Assembly: GCA_016710765.1 (NCBI GenBank)
Contig: JADJUJ010000016.1
Coordinates: forward strand, 1-64,000
Length of the DNA stretch: 64,000 nucleotides
Source: Lewinellaceae bacterium
Lineage (GTDB): Bacteria; Bacteroidota; Bacteroidia; Chitinophagales; Saprospiraceae
Direction of reading: 5' to 3'
The number at the start of each line of letters is the position of its first letter. Within the stretch, counting starts at the first letter, position 1. Position numbers and translations under genes: made by a program. Positions 9,153 through 18,934 of this stretch are shown here, piece after piece. Below the pieces are notes generated by a model. That model had not been told where the DNA came from. It made no database searches and saw only the letters and a list, made by a program, of their open reading frames with translations.

Positions 9153-9863
9153 TTACTGTAGGCCAGGATCCTTCCCGTGTCTTATCCATTCGGCAGCCTT
9201 TGGCACACCCGAACTGGCATTTTCAGCTAGAATCTCCAATTGATCTACCAGGCTTAACTCCAGGTTGAGGGCCGGCTTAGGATCGATGTAATAAAAGGGA
9301 ATGTCATTGGGTGCGTACCGCATCAATCCCGCAGCCGGATAAACTTGTAAGGAAGTACCAACAACCATAAACAGATCGGCTTGTTTTGCCAACACAACAG
9401 CAGATTCAATCATGGTTACAGGTTCGCCAAACCACACAATGTGTGGTCTCAGCTGGTAACCCTGCGGACAATGATCGCCCAGGTGAAGGTCATCCGACCA
9501 GTCGTACACCAGGTCCTGAAAACGCTCTGATCGTACCTTGCGCAGTTCACCATGCAGGTGCAATACACGGGTGCTGCCTGCTCTTTCATGCAGGTCGTCG
9601 ACGTTTTGGGTAATGATGTGCACCTCAAAGTCGGATTCAAGTTCGGCCAGCGCATAATGCCCTGCATTGGGCTTAACTTGCAGCAATTGCTTTCTGCGCT
9701 GGTTGTAAAACTCCAGTACCAAGGCCGGATTTTCGAGCCAGGCTTCAGGTGTCGCAACTTCCTCAATGCTGTGGTTTTCCCACAAACCATCGGCATCCCG
9801 GAAGGTTTTGATACCACTTTCAGCGCTAATGCCGGCGCCAGTGAGTACAACCAGTTTTTTCAT
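9153..9863 (-). CDS. SIR2-family NAD-dependent protein deacylase lacking the zinc cysteines
   Basis: A 236-residue sirtuin with NAD-binding GAGISAESGI and FRDADGLWE at the start, TQNVDDLHERAG in the middle, the catalytic His in HLHGEL, and GTSLQVYPAAGL near the end. The small zinc domain that normally follows HGEL has only one Cys and none of the paired CxxC motifs, a feature of the Bacteroidota-type short sirtuins. It would remove acetyl, succinyl or similar acyl groups from lysines using NAD. It is packed between the permease (stop three bases upstream) and the histidine kinase (start one base downstream), an operon-like arrangement. I leave the symbol blank because the deacylase specificity is unknown. 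Confidence 0.88.
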   Translation of the reverse strand: MKKLVVLTGAGISAESGIKTFRDADGLWENHSIEEVATPEAWLENPALVLEFYNQRRKQLLQVKPNAGHYALAELESDFEVHIITQNVDDLHERAGSTRVLHLHGELRKVRSERFQDLVYDWSDDLHLGDHCPQGYQLRPHIVWFGEPVTMIESAVVLAKQADLFMVVGTSLQVYPAAGLMRYAPNDIPFYYIDPKPALNLELSLVDQLEILAENASSGVPKAAEWIRHGKDPGLQ

Positions 9864-9866
9864 TTG

Positions 9867-11788
9867 TTAACCTGCCTTGCGCAACTTGCTGTGTTTGACG
9901 CTGTAACCAAAATAAATGCTCAATCCGATGATCAGCCAAATGAAGAATCCGAACCAGCTCTTGGCGGGTATTTGCGCCATCATATAAAAGCAGGAAACCA
10001 ACCCCAGCACGGGAATGAGCGAAAAGTTATGCTTAAAGCCCATGCCCACGAGATACAGACAAGTGATCAGGAAAAGCCACATGGGAATCTTATGCTGAAA
10101 CAAACTCCAGCCACTTTCAAATTTATGGGCATCAGGCACCGACATGGCATTGACCACACTGGCATAATTGTCGGGGCTAAGCGAATTGAGGTACTTGGAT
10201 AGATCGCCATTAACGCTGGCCAGCGTCGTGCTGTCGGTACGGGCGATATTGGTTTTTATGCTGGCAATCTCTGATTCACTCAAATGGGGCAAGATTTGCT
10301 CAGGAGCGTAAATTTGCGGCGCATTGCTCAACCAATTCATGGTGTCGGTGCGGTGGTTGGCGTACAAATAAATCGCCAACCCGATCAGCATGGCCGGAAA
10401 AATAAATTTGGCATTGAGGTAGGGTGTTCGGAATTTTCCCCGTGGGGAATTAGGATCCATGTGAAGGCGCAGTACGCCGGCACAAACCAGTACGAAGGCA
10501 AACAAGGTGCCCATGCTGCAAAGGTCAAGCACGGTGTCACTGGGTATAAACAACATGGGGACCACCACAAAGAGTCCGGTAATAATGGTGGCGAATGCCG
10601 GTGTTTTGAACCTGGGGTGGATTTTTGAAAAGCGCTTGGGCAACAGTCCATCGCGGCTCATGGTCATCCAAACAGGGGCTGACCCAGTTGAAATACCAAA
10701 AACACACCGGCCATGGCAAAAACAGCGCTGACGGCAATCACACCGGAGAACCATTTCAGGTTAATGCGTTCAAAGACGAAGGCAAGCGGGTCGTTTACAT
10801 CCAACTCTTTGTAGTTCACCATGCCTGTGAGCACCAGCGCAATGATGATGTACAAAATCGTGCATATGATGATGGCATATACCATGGCTCGTGGAAGGTC
10901 ACGCTGTGGGTTTTTACACTCTTCCGCTGTCGTGCTGAGGGCATCAAATCCTATGTAAGCGAAGAATACGGAGGATACACCTGCCATTACGCCACCAAAC
11001 CCGTTGGGAACAAAGGGGTGCCAGTTGGCAGTGTCTACATAAAATGCGCCAACGATGATGACGGCCACAACTACGGTCATTTTCAGCAAAACCATCAGGT
11101 TGCCGGCCGTTTTTGTTTCCCGGATACCAATGTATACCAATGCTGTAATCAGGATAGACATCACCATGGCCGGGATGTCCAGGATGATTCGCAGTGGCCC
11201 GATCTGGGATGCGCCTGTCCAGGCTTTGTAGGCTTCGAGTTGCGAACTCGTGAGTTCACTCATGCTAGTCCCGGCTTTCAGCAAACCGTTTGCAGTTTCA
11301 AAACCTTCTTTGGCAGAAACATAGTCGATGGTGGCCCAGTCGGCAATGTGCCAGCCTGCACTTTCGCATAAACTGGTGAAATAACTCGACCAGGAAACGG
11401 CAACGGTGATGTTGCCTACGGCGTATTCCATAATGAGCGCCCAGCCAATGATCCACGCCATTAGTTCGCCAAAGGCTACATAGGAATAGGTGTAGGCGCT
11501 GCCGGAAACTGGCAGCATGGACGCAAATTCAGCATAGGCAAATGCTGCAAAACCACAGGCCAGGGCAGTGAAAATGAACAAAAAGACCACCGCTGGTCCA
11601 CCGTTATAACTTGCCGTACCGATGGTGCTGAAAATGCCGGCGCCAATGATGGCGGCAATACCCAGTGCGGTAAGGTCTAATACACCCAGGGTTTTTTGGA
11701 GGGAACCGCCATGCTCATCGGTATGAGCAGCAGATGCAATAGCATCGTCGACGGATTTACGGCGAAAGATTTGTTGGAACAGGGACAT
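9867..11788 (-). CDS. APC-family amino-acid permease (CAT/YfnA-like), one frameshift
   Basis: Twelve or more membrane helices. The start carries the APC signature GIAAIIGAGIFSTIGTAS and a CAT-like basic N-terminus. The frame breaks near 10680 exactly at the family motif LGQP-R-WM-MSRDGLLP: one frame ends in QLGQP and the next resumes at VWMTMSRDGLLP, so a single missing base restores it. The corrected protein of about 640 residues has two or three extra helices at the C-terminus and a soluble insertion around residues 440-520. It likely imports cationic or branched amino acids by proton symport or exchange. It is first in the run permease-sirtuin-kinase-protease. Confidence 0.85.
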
Positions 11789-11837
11789 GTTTTCTATAAG
11801 CTGGTTAAACGTGGCCCAAAATAGGGGATTCCAACAA

Positions 11838-12638
11838 TTATTTCACTGCTTTTAAGGAATATACCATTGGAATTATGTTTTCCAGTCCTTTAATCCGATA
11901 ATTACCATCTTCGCCCAACACCATATTATCAAAGCAATCATACGGGGAATAAAGGTATTCATTCAGGAAGTCGAGCCGAAGCCCTTTGCTCAGCAAACTG
12001 TTGATCAGTTCGCTCAGGCTGTGGTTCCAACCGTATTCTTTGTAATTAATGGCTGCCGACTTATCTGCATAGGTGCCTGTTTGCTCCGTTGTTATGACAC
12101 CGGTATTCACATAGGGATATTTTAGTTGCTTAAACGCATCGTCGAACATCCACACTACTGGGTGGAAATCTGCGATGTAAAAAAATCCACCCGGTTTCAG
12201 AAAATGCTCCACCACTGCAGCCCAGGGCTCCAGGTCCGGCAACCAGCCGATGGTGCCATAGGAGGTGAATACAATATCGAATTGCCCTTCCAGGTGTTGG
12301 GGCAAGTCGTAAACATTGCAACAAATAAAGGTAGCCGGAAGGTCCAGTTCTGTAGCGAGCGATTTTGCTATTTCGATGGATTTGTCGGAGAGGTCACAAC
12401 CCGTTACGCTGGCACCCATCCTGGCCCACGACAAGGTATCCTGCCCAAAATGGCATTGCAGGTGCAGGATCTTCTTCCCTGCAACATCGCCCATTTCACG
12501 CAATTCCAGCGGGTTCAGGCTTGTTTTGCCCTTTTTCCAGGTGGCCAGATCGTAAAAATTAGATGCCTTGTGCAGATCAGCACGGAGGTTCCAGGATTCG
12601 CGGTTGGCTTCAAAATAGGAGGGTAGATTTTCTTTCAT
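11838..12638 (-). CDS. Class I SAM-dependent methyltransferase
   Basis: The start MKENLPSYFE at 12638 is chosen because family homology begins here and the ATG overlaps the stop of the upstream lipoprotein gene by four bases; the frame upstream of it is not coding. The 266-residue protein has the Rossmann motif I region (KKILHLQCHFGQDTLSWA, residues 55-72), motif II acidic residue in GCDLSD, and FTSYGTIGWL in the post-II region, followed by a C-terminal cap. It belongs to the methyltransferase 11/25 type, substrate unknown (small molecule likely). Translational coupling to the lipoprotein gene is suggested by the overlap. Confidence 0.82.
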   Translation of the reverse strand: MKENLPSYFEANRESWNLRADLHKASNFYDLATWKKGKTSLNPLELREMGDVAGKKILHLQCHFGQDTLSWARMGASVTGCDLSDKSIEIAKSLATELDLPATFICCNVYDLPQHLEGQFDIVFTSYGTIGWLPDLEPWAAVVEHFLKPGGFFYIADFHPVVWMFDDAFKQLKYPYVNTGVITTEQTGTYADKSAAINYKEYGWNHSLSELINSLLSKGLRLDFLNEYLYSPYDCFDNMVLGEDGNYRIKGLENIIPMVYSLKAVK

Positions 12639-13903
12639 TGTAAAATTATTTCCCGACCAACATAACCTGCTTTTGCCTGCCAGAGTGGATCGTTGTTGAG
12701 TAACATTGGCAGAAGGGCTTCTTCGTAAGCATTGCTGCGGGAATAAGATTCTCCACGGACGCTGATGCTGGGTCCGAAGTTGTAATTGGCGAGGTCGGGG
12801 AACAGGGCTGCCAGTTCGGTGGGTACATCCGGTAATGTAAGGGTGACCGGCCCTGTTTTGGGTTGAACAGTTGCTTCCCAATGGATACTTGGTTGACCCG
12901 TGTTGCTGCGCAAAAAACGCAAAACACCGAACACACCGCTGCATTGGATACTGGCTATCCGGTTGCTGTTGCTGCCATTTTGCCCCAGATCGAAATCTGG
13001 GATAGGCAGAGCATCGGGCAACTCCGGGTAAATAGCATCGGTATAATAGGTATAGGGGCTGCCTGCTGATTGCGCCCCATGTGCCAGAATGCGATAACCA
13101 TTGGATGGGAAGTCGGGCACCCCTTGAATGCCCAATTTGTCCCAGGTTGGCAAGAGGCCTCCTGGAACCCGAATGGTTTCTCCAAGGGGGAGTAACTGGA
13201 GCCCAGAGGGGTCCAGCATTTGATCCACTTTGTAAGTCCAGTTGCTTAAAAACGGAAATTGTATGGTATGAACCGGTGTATTTAAAACAGGGAGTTGGGC
13301 GGTGTTTAAGGTTGCCACCAGTGGGGTTGTTCCGCTTTGTTCAAAGCTGGCATAGCGCCAGTTGTTTTCCCCGTTAATTTTCAACCTTACCCACAGTTTG
13401 CCGGTATTGCGCACCTTATAAATGGCTTTGTAACCATTGCTGGCATTTGGCTCTTCAAAACTCATCCCGTCGGGCACCACCAAGGTATCGAAGGTATTGA
13501 AGCCGGTAAAGGTGAGGGAAACATCGGTTAGTTGCTGGTAATAATTGTCGCGCAGATGGATTTCAGTTCCACCCCTGATCCGCGAATAGGTTTGCAGCAA
13601 TACACTGGTGTCCATTTGGCCTTGGTTGAGCGAAGTACTGATGCGAACCACCGTACAATCAAAGCGGTCGGAAGGGCTGGCAATCGGTATTTCCAACTCA
13701 ACAGAATCAAGCGCAGGGATCCAGCGAAAAACGCTCACCCGACCATCTGCATCGGCGATAAACGCCGCACATTTTGCCTGTATGGGTGTAAAATGGTTGT
13801 GGACCGTGATTTTGTAGATCAGCTGGGTGTTAGCCGGGGGCTCTGTTTTGATACAACTGCTGAGCAGCAGACAGCCCAGAGCGGCCATGATTGTATTGCG
13901 CAT
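12635..13903 (-). CDS. Large lipoprotein of unknown function
   Basis: The N-terminus MRNTIMAALGCLLLSSC is a lipoprotein signal peptide with lipobox LSSC (Cys17), so the protein is lipid-anchored. The remaining ~405 residues are beta-rich with many Pro, Gly and aromatic residues and no motif I recognise; the opening (YKITVHNHFTPIQ) looks like an Ig-like beta domain. Its last codon overlaps the start of the methyltransferase gene. A -7 promoter box lies 24 bases upstream. Function unknown. Confidence 0.72.
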   Translation of the reverse strand: MRNTIMAALGCLLLSSCIKTEPPANTQLIYKITVHNHFTPIQAKCAAFIADADGRVSVFRWIPALDSVELEIPIASPSDRFDCTVVRISTSLNQGQMDTSVLLQTYSRIRGGTEIHLRDNYYQQLTDVSLTFTGFNTFDTLVVPDGMSFEEPNASNGYKAIYKVRNTGKLWVRLKINGENNWRYASFEQSGTTPLVATLNTAQLPVLNTPVHTIQFPFLSNWTYKVDQMLDPSGLQLLPLGETIRVPGGLLPTWDKLGIQGVPDFPSNGYRILAHGAQSAGSPYTYYTDAIYPELPDALPIPDFDLGQNGSNSNRIASIQCSGVFGVLRFLRSNTGQPSIHWEATVQPKTGPVTLTLPDVPTELAALFPDLANYNFGPSISVRGESYSRSNAYEEALLPMLLNNDPLWQAKAGYVGREIILQ

Positions 13904-13926
13904 AGTGTAGTTTGTGTTCAGGACTG

Positions 13927-13934
13927 CAAATATA
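13927..13934 (-). promoter_or_regulatory. Bacteroidota -7 promoter element for the lipoprotein-methyltransferase unit
   Basis: Minus-strand TATATTTG, 23 bases before the ATG at 13903, fits TAnnTTTG. No TTG at the -33 distance. Confidence 0.4.
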
Positions 13935-14032
13935 GGGATATTTAGACTTCAGATTTTGGTATTGGCCCTTAAATACCTATGTTTGAGCGGCTATTATGCT
14001 TCCCCTATTGATGTTTAACTTAACCTTACTTT

Positions 14033-14599
14033 ATGCAATCGATTGCTGTTTTTTGTGGTGCCAATAAAGGAAACAAACCCGTTTATGCCGAACAGGCCGC
14101 CTTGTTGGGCAAAATACTCGCCGAGCGAAACATCCGGGTGCTTTTTGGTGGCGGGAGTGTTGGCCTGATGGGGGTGCTTGCCGATGCAGTGCTGGCCCAC
14201 GGTGGTCCAATTACCGGTGTGATTACCCAACAACTCAATGGGTTGGAACTTGGCCATCCGGGCATCAAAGATATGATCATTGTTGAATCGATGGCTGAGC
14301 GCCGCACCTTATTGATCAAAGGCACTGATGGCGTTATTACGCTTCCCGGCGGATATGGATCGATGGACGAGCATTTCGAAGCGCTTACCCTCGCACAATT
14401 GCACCAATACCACAAACCAGTAGGCTTGCTTAATGTAGAGGGCTATTACGATCCAATGCTGCAAATGCTCGACAACATGGTTGAAAATGGCTTTTTACGG
14501 GAGCAAAACCGCAAATTTTGCCTCTCTGCTGACCGTGTGGAAACCCTTATCGATCAAATGGCGGCTTATGAATACAATCCGGTAGGGAAATGGACTTAA
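14033..14599 (+). CDS. LOG family protein (TIGR00730; cytokinin riboside 5'-monophosphate phosphoribohydrolase type)
   Basis: The 188-residue protein has the Rossmann start FCGANKGNKPVY, the GGGSVGLMG nucleotide-binding loop and the LOG signature PGGYGSMDE (PGGxGTxxE type with Ser in place of Thr) at about residues 104-112. LOG enzymes split the N-glycosidic bond of nucleoside 5'-monophosphates such as AMP or N6-modified AMP, releasing ribose 5-phosphate. The length is normal. It stands alone on the plus strand, divergent from the lipoprotein gene. Confidence 0.9.
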   Translation: MQSIAVFCGANKGNKPVYAEQAALLGKILAERNIRVLFGGGSVGLMGVLADAVLAHGGPITGVITQQLNGLELGHPGIKDMIIVESMAERRTLLIKGTDGVITLPGGYGSMDEHFEALTLAQLHQYHKPVGLLNVEGYYDPMLQMLDNMVENGFLREQNRKFCLSADRVETLIDQMAAYEYNPVGKWT

Positions 14600-14720
14600 C
14601 CGGCACCGGTAATTCCGTTAAACTTATATTAAAGTGAAGGCTGGCTGAATGTCTTCCTTTGGATTTGTGGTTATATGTTGGTTACTTTTGTTCATCACTT
14701 TCAATCCAATGGTGTTTGCT

Positions 14721-15500
14721 ATGCGCAAAATCCTCTTATTTACCATGTTGTTCCTGGCCATTCAGTCGGGGCAGGCTCAACCTACCCCCCGACCCGGTCG
14801 TCAAAAGATGAATACGCCGGTACTGCTCCCCAAGGGCGGTTCCAGCCTTTCGCCCTATGGCCAGGCTGTCCAAAACCGATCAGAAGACGATTCCATCCTG
14901 CCTGCCGGAAATACCAACCAGCGCAAATCAAACGCCTCCTCCCTCACTATGGATGAGCCAGCGCCGCATCAACTGGATTTTACAACCGATGCTACCCGGA
15001 CACCTCGCACGGTTACGACAAAACGCGTTGAGTCAACGAACATCAACTGGATATCCATAGAAGAAGCCATAGAAAAAAGTAAAACAGAAAAGCGCAAGGT
15101 AGTAGTGGATGTTTACACCGATTGGTGTGGCTGGTGCAAACGCATGGACCAAACTACCTTTGCTGACCCCAAGGTAGTGGAATACGTCAATGCTAATTAT
15201 TATGCTGTAAAGTTTAATGCGGAACAGCCAAAAGATATTGTTTACCAGGATAAGACATTCAAATTTAAGAAAAATGGCTCCCGCGGCTATCATGAACTCG
15301 CCGCACTTTGGCTCAACAACAGGCTGGGATACCCAACCGTGGTTTTCCTGGATGAAGACCTCAATGTTATTCAGCCTATTCCTGGTTATCAAACGGCAGA
15401 TAAGTTTCAGACCATTCTCAAGTATTTTGGCTCTGATAGCCACAAATCCATTCCCTGGGAGACCTACGAGCGCAAATCGAACGTGGAGAACGGGCTGTAA
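14721..15500 (+). CDS. Exported thioredoxin-like protein with CGWC active site
   Basis: I chose the start MRKILLFTML at 14721, which gives a proper signal peptide (to SGQAQ); an upstream start at 14649 would put a second hydrophobic segment before it. Residues ~20-110 are a low-complexity Pro/Ser/Thr linker, then a thioredoxin fold with YTDWCGWCKRMD (CxxC) and the cis-Pro loop GYPTVVFLD. This is the DUF255/thioredoxin_7-like type seen in Bacteroidota, probably a periplasmic thiol reductant or chaperone-like protein. The stop is three bases before aroC, so the pair is likely co-transcribed, although no functional link is known. Confidence 0.8.
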   Translation: MRKILLFTMLFLAIQSGQAQPTPRPGRQKMNTPVLLPKGGSSLSPYGQAVQNRSEDDSILPAGNTNQRKSNASSLTMDEPAPHQLDFTTDATRTPRTVTTKRVESTNINWISIEEAIEKSKTEKRKVVVDVYTDWCGWCKRMDQTTFADPKVVEYVNANYYAVKFNAEQPKDIVYQDKTFKFKKNGSRGYHELAALWLNNRLGYPTVVFLDEDLNVIQPIPGYQTADKFQTILKYFGSDSHKSIPWETYERKSNVENGL

Positions 15501-15503
15501 CAC

Positions 15504-16601
15504 ATGGCTGGAAATATATTCGGGACCATATTCAGGGTAACTACTTTCGGTGAATCACATGGCGTAGCAATAGGCTGTGTGGTGGATGGTTGTCCCTCGG
15601 GTATTTCATTTGACCTTCCCTTTATCCAATCAGAACTGGATCGGCGCAAGCCCGGGCAAAGCGCGATAGTAACCCAACGCAAAGAAAGCGATACGGTACA
15701 GGTGCTCAGTGGTGTTTTTGAAGGGAAAACAACAGGTATGCCCATCGCGTTGCTGATTCCGAATGAAGACCAGCGTTCCAGCGACTACGATCATATCGCC
15801 AAGGCTTTTCGACCCTCACATGCCGATTTTACTTATCAGGCTAAATATGGGATTCGGGATTACCGCGGTGGCGGCAGAAGCAGCGCCCGGGAAACTGCAG
15901 CCCGTGTTGCCGCCGGTGCCATTGCAAAAATGCTGCTCCTAACCAGAGGAATCCATGTTCAGGCTTATGTCAGCCAGGTTGGTAAATTGTGCTTGACCCT
16001 GCCGTACCAAAAACTCAACCTGGCCCTCGCCGAGCAAAATGATGTTCGTTGTCCCGACCCCGAAATGGCCGACCAGATGATCGACTACATCAAATCCGTT
16101 CGAAAGGCTGGAGACACCATAGGGGGAGTCGTATCTGCTGTTGTAACAGGATGCCCTGCAGGACTGGGTGAGCCTGTTTTTGACCGTCTTCATGCCGACT
16201 TAGGGAAGGCAATGCTCAGTATCAATGCCGCCAAAGGCTTTGAATACGGATCGGGTTTTGATGGGGTGACCATGAACGGATCAGTGCACAATGACCATTG
16301 GGAAATGGGGCCGGAAGGCCCCCGAACAACAACGAACTATTCCGGCGGAATACAAGGAGGCATTTCCAATGGGATGGATATTTATTTCCGGGTTGCTTTC
16401 AAGCCGGTTGCTACCATTGTTTCAGCACAACCCTCCCTCGATGCAGATTTGCAGCCGGTTGAAATAACCGGAAAAGGGCGTCATGATCCTTGCGTGGTAC
16501 CCCGTGCTGTGCCCATTGTGGAAGCCATGACGGCCCTGGTACTGGCCGATCATCTGTTGCGCGCTGCGGCAGGTAATTGGAAGGCAGCCTCGTCGGAATA
16601 G
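15504..16601 (+). CDS. aroC: Chorismate synthase
   Basis: The full-length 365-residue enzyme converts 5-enolpyruvylshikimate 3-phosphate to chorismate with reduced FMN, the last step of the shikimate pathway. Seen in the sequence: the N-terminal GESHG signature (residues 16-20), the RPSHADFTY and YGIRDYRGGGRSSARETAARVA active-site region, and the C-terminal signature HDPCVVPRAVPIVEAM. The start has FGTIFRVTTFGESHG at the expected place. It follows the thioredoxin-like gene by three bases and is convergent with the sulfatase gene. Confidence 0.96.
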   Translation: MAGNIFGTIFRVTTFGESHGVAIGCVVDGCPSGISFDLPFIQSELDRRKPGQSAIVTQRKESDTVQVLSGVFEGKTTGMPIALLIPNEDQRSSDYDHIAKAFRPSHADFTYQAKYGIRDYRGGGRSSARETAARVAAGAIAKMLLLTRGIHVQAYVSQVGKLCLTLPYQKLNLALAEQNDVRCPDPEMADQMIDYIKSVRKAGDTIGGVVSAVVTGCPAGLGEPVFDRLHADLGKAMLSINAAKGFEYGSGFDGVTMNGSVHNDHWEMGPEGPRTTTNYSGGIQGGISNGMDIYFRVAFKPVATIVSAQPSLDADLQPVEITGKGRHDPCVVPRAVPIVEAMTALVLADHLLRAAAGNWKAASSE

Positions 16602-16625
16602 CGGAGAATCTCACTGTTATCGCTG

Positions 16626-18565
16626 CTAATAAGGGCCGCACAAACCGTTCGCAATCATCCACTGGGCTATTTGCAGTTGCGCGCAGGCATAATTTCGCAT
16701 GCTGTCTGCCAGTGTGGGATATTGGCTCAGAAGATCTTCTGCAGAGCCGCTGCGATAATTGTAAAGGGTTTCACGGCCCGACTTTCTGGAAACATACAAC
16801 AACTTTTCGTTGAGAACGCCCATTTTAAGGTCCTGTGAAAAGATGACAAATGGGCGTTTTTCCCTAAACAGATCGTACCCCATGGTATTCTGCCAATATG
16901 GAATCCGCAACAGACCCATAACAGTTGGATAAATATCGGTTTGATTCCCCAAACTTTCCAATACGGCTGGTTTTGAAAAAGATGCCAGGCGCATGAATAA
17001 TCAATGGAACATGATTGTAGGACAGGGAACATCATAGGGTGTCGGCAGGTTAACGCCGTGATCACCCACCAAAACAAATATGGTATTTTGATACCAGGGT
17101 TTGGTGGCGCAACTGTCTATGAAATTGTGCACGGCCCAGTCGGCGTACTCAAAACTCCGCAAAACCGGATCCTGTGTTGTTGAGCGAAAAGCGCTGGAAT
17201 CGGGCAGGGTATAAGGCGGATGAGAAGAGATGGTAAGGATGGTGCTGAAAAAAGGCTTTTGCTGGGGATTGTTCGCCAGGCTATCCATGGTTTGCATAGC
17301 ATGCGCATACAATGACTCGTCGGATACACCCCAGGAGCTTACAATCTGCTCTTCAGGATAATCCTCAACATCGCTGATGATGTCAAAAGCATTCTTCTTA
17401 AGGAACACATCGAGGTTATCGAAGGTCTTGGGGTGGGTGCAAAAGAACACCGTTTGATAACCTTTTTCTTTGAGCGTGACGGGCAGACCTGAAAACTGTG
17501 CAAACTCTGAAGTTCCATTGTACATCGGGTGCTGCAACATCATGATGGGCATGCTGTACAGGAAGCATAAAGTCCGGCATTGGTATGAATGCCGTTTGAA
17601 TAAAAGTTATTGAAGAAAATGCTGTGCCGTGCCAGGCTGTCCAATCCCGGCGTAGCGATCTGGCTGTTGCCATAAATGCTCATACGGTTGGCACTCATAC
17701 TTTCCATCATAACCAGCACCACATTCATTTTACGTTCTTGGGCAACAAACCGGTGCTCCCGCCTGATGGGAGAATCAATGTTGCTTTTTGCCACCGCACG
17801 GAACATTCGTTGAACAGAAGTCCTGCTGGCTTCAAAGCTCAGCGAATGGATATCAAAATTTGAATAAGAATCAAACCAGGTATGAACGGGGTTAAGCGTC
17901 AGTTGGTTTATGAATCCGTCGTTGCTGAAATACGCACGCTTCATATCGAGGTGTTTCGGAACAGCACCACCCCAGATGCCTCCCAGCAATAGCATGGAAG
18001 CGAGAACTGTGACTGATATTTTGCGAAACAGGGACTGTTTCGTTGGAGAAAAGGTTATTTGCCAAATTCCTTTTACGAGTTTTCCTACACCCCAAATACA
18101 CAGAATGATGACAAAGAAAACAGGGTAATACTGAATTTCCGATAGAACATACCGTGCTACTTGCAGGTTGTTTTTCCAGTGAACAGCTGCCGTCGTCAGC
18201 CTGGAATTAAAAAAATTGAAGTAAGGAATATCTGCAGCGCAGATCGTAAGCGATACGAAAATGGCCAGGCTGCAGTAGAATCGGACGAAGGTAAAAAACC
18301 TGCGGTAGTCGATTTGGAAAAGATAAACAGCCGTTAGAAGGCAGTACGGGATAACCAGTGCATAACTTGCAATGGTGACATCGAACCAAAAGCCAATGCG
18401 GAAGGCCTTCCAAAGGAAAATACTGTGATCAAGATCAAAAAAGTAGGACGGTCTGTTGTAGAGCAGGGTGATGGCGCGAAATACCGTAAAGATGGATACC
18501 AGGAGAACATGGATCACCAATAAGAAGCGCAAGTGCGCCGGAATGTATTGGCGAAGTATTTTCAT
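16626..18565 (-). CDS. LtaS/MdoB-like membrane sulfatase (phosphoglycerol/phosphoethanolamine transferase type), two frameshifts
   Basis: The start MKILRQYIP at 18565 begins a run of five membrane helices (to about residue 200), then the extracellular sulfatase domain. Catalytic features: the acidic metal ligand in VVLVMMESMS, the Thr nucleophile in GIHTNAGLYAS, and GDHGV near the end. The reading must change frame near 17550 (after CTACPS, to PIMMLQHPMYNG) and near 17010 (at TIMFH, to SFSKPAVLESLGNQTDIYPT); the three pieces join in perfect family order, so these look like indels. The family transfers glycerol-phosphate or phosphoethanolamine onto membrane glycans or lipids on the outer face of the cytoplasmic membrane. 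Size (~645 residues) is normal. Convergent with aroC. Confidence 0.8.
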
Positions 18566-18666
18566 AGATTTAAGATAAGTGGTAATTTGGTAGGCCTTTT
18601 TATGGCGTGAAAGCCCATTCAAGACACCATTCGCGCAAAATCAGATGTGTTTGCCGTCTTTAAGCT

Positions 18667-18872
18667 GGACTTTAGCTATTGGGTGTTGGTCTTTGGCTTC
18701 GATCCCAGTTATTGGTGCCTTGTGAAATCAAATACCGGAGAAATCGGAATTAAATTTTGAACACCATTTTTAAAACAGCATGTGTATTATTTATCAACGA
18801 ATATTTTGTTAAAAACTAATGCAATGAAAACCAAATAGTTAATCCTTCGGAACAAAGCCAAAGACTAAAGCC
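18667..18872 (+). repeat. Intergenic repeat element, copy A (about 205 bp)
   Basis: This stretch is homologous along its whole length to 38403..38607 on the opposite strand; the two share blocks such as TGTGAAATCAAATACCGG with scattered substitutions and small indels between. Both ends carry an imperfect inverted terminal sequence around GTCTTTGGCTT. It fills most of the gap between the sulfatase gene and the transporter gene and contains no convincing gene. Confidence 0.75.
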
Positions 18873-18934
18873 GAGCTAATCCTATAACTGAAATTTCGCC
18901 TTGTTTATTGGAGTCCGACAATGGGGTATACAAG

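Noticed and set aside
9449..9850. A 133-residue minus-strand frame within the sirtuin region
   Set aside because: A different frame of the same DNA as the sirtuin, with no family match.
12639..12944. Upstream extension of the methyltransferase frame
   Set aside because: It lies inside the lipoprotein gene and lacks protein-like pattern; the homology start is at 12638.
18667..18872. Repeat copy A as an integron attC site or as a small gene
   Set aside because: No integrase or attC core (GTTRRRY) was seen, and the short frame across it (with LVFGFDPSYW) does not stay open over copy B. A repeat element explains it better.
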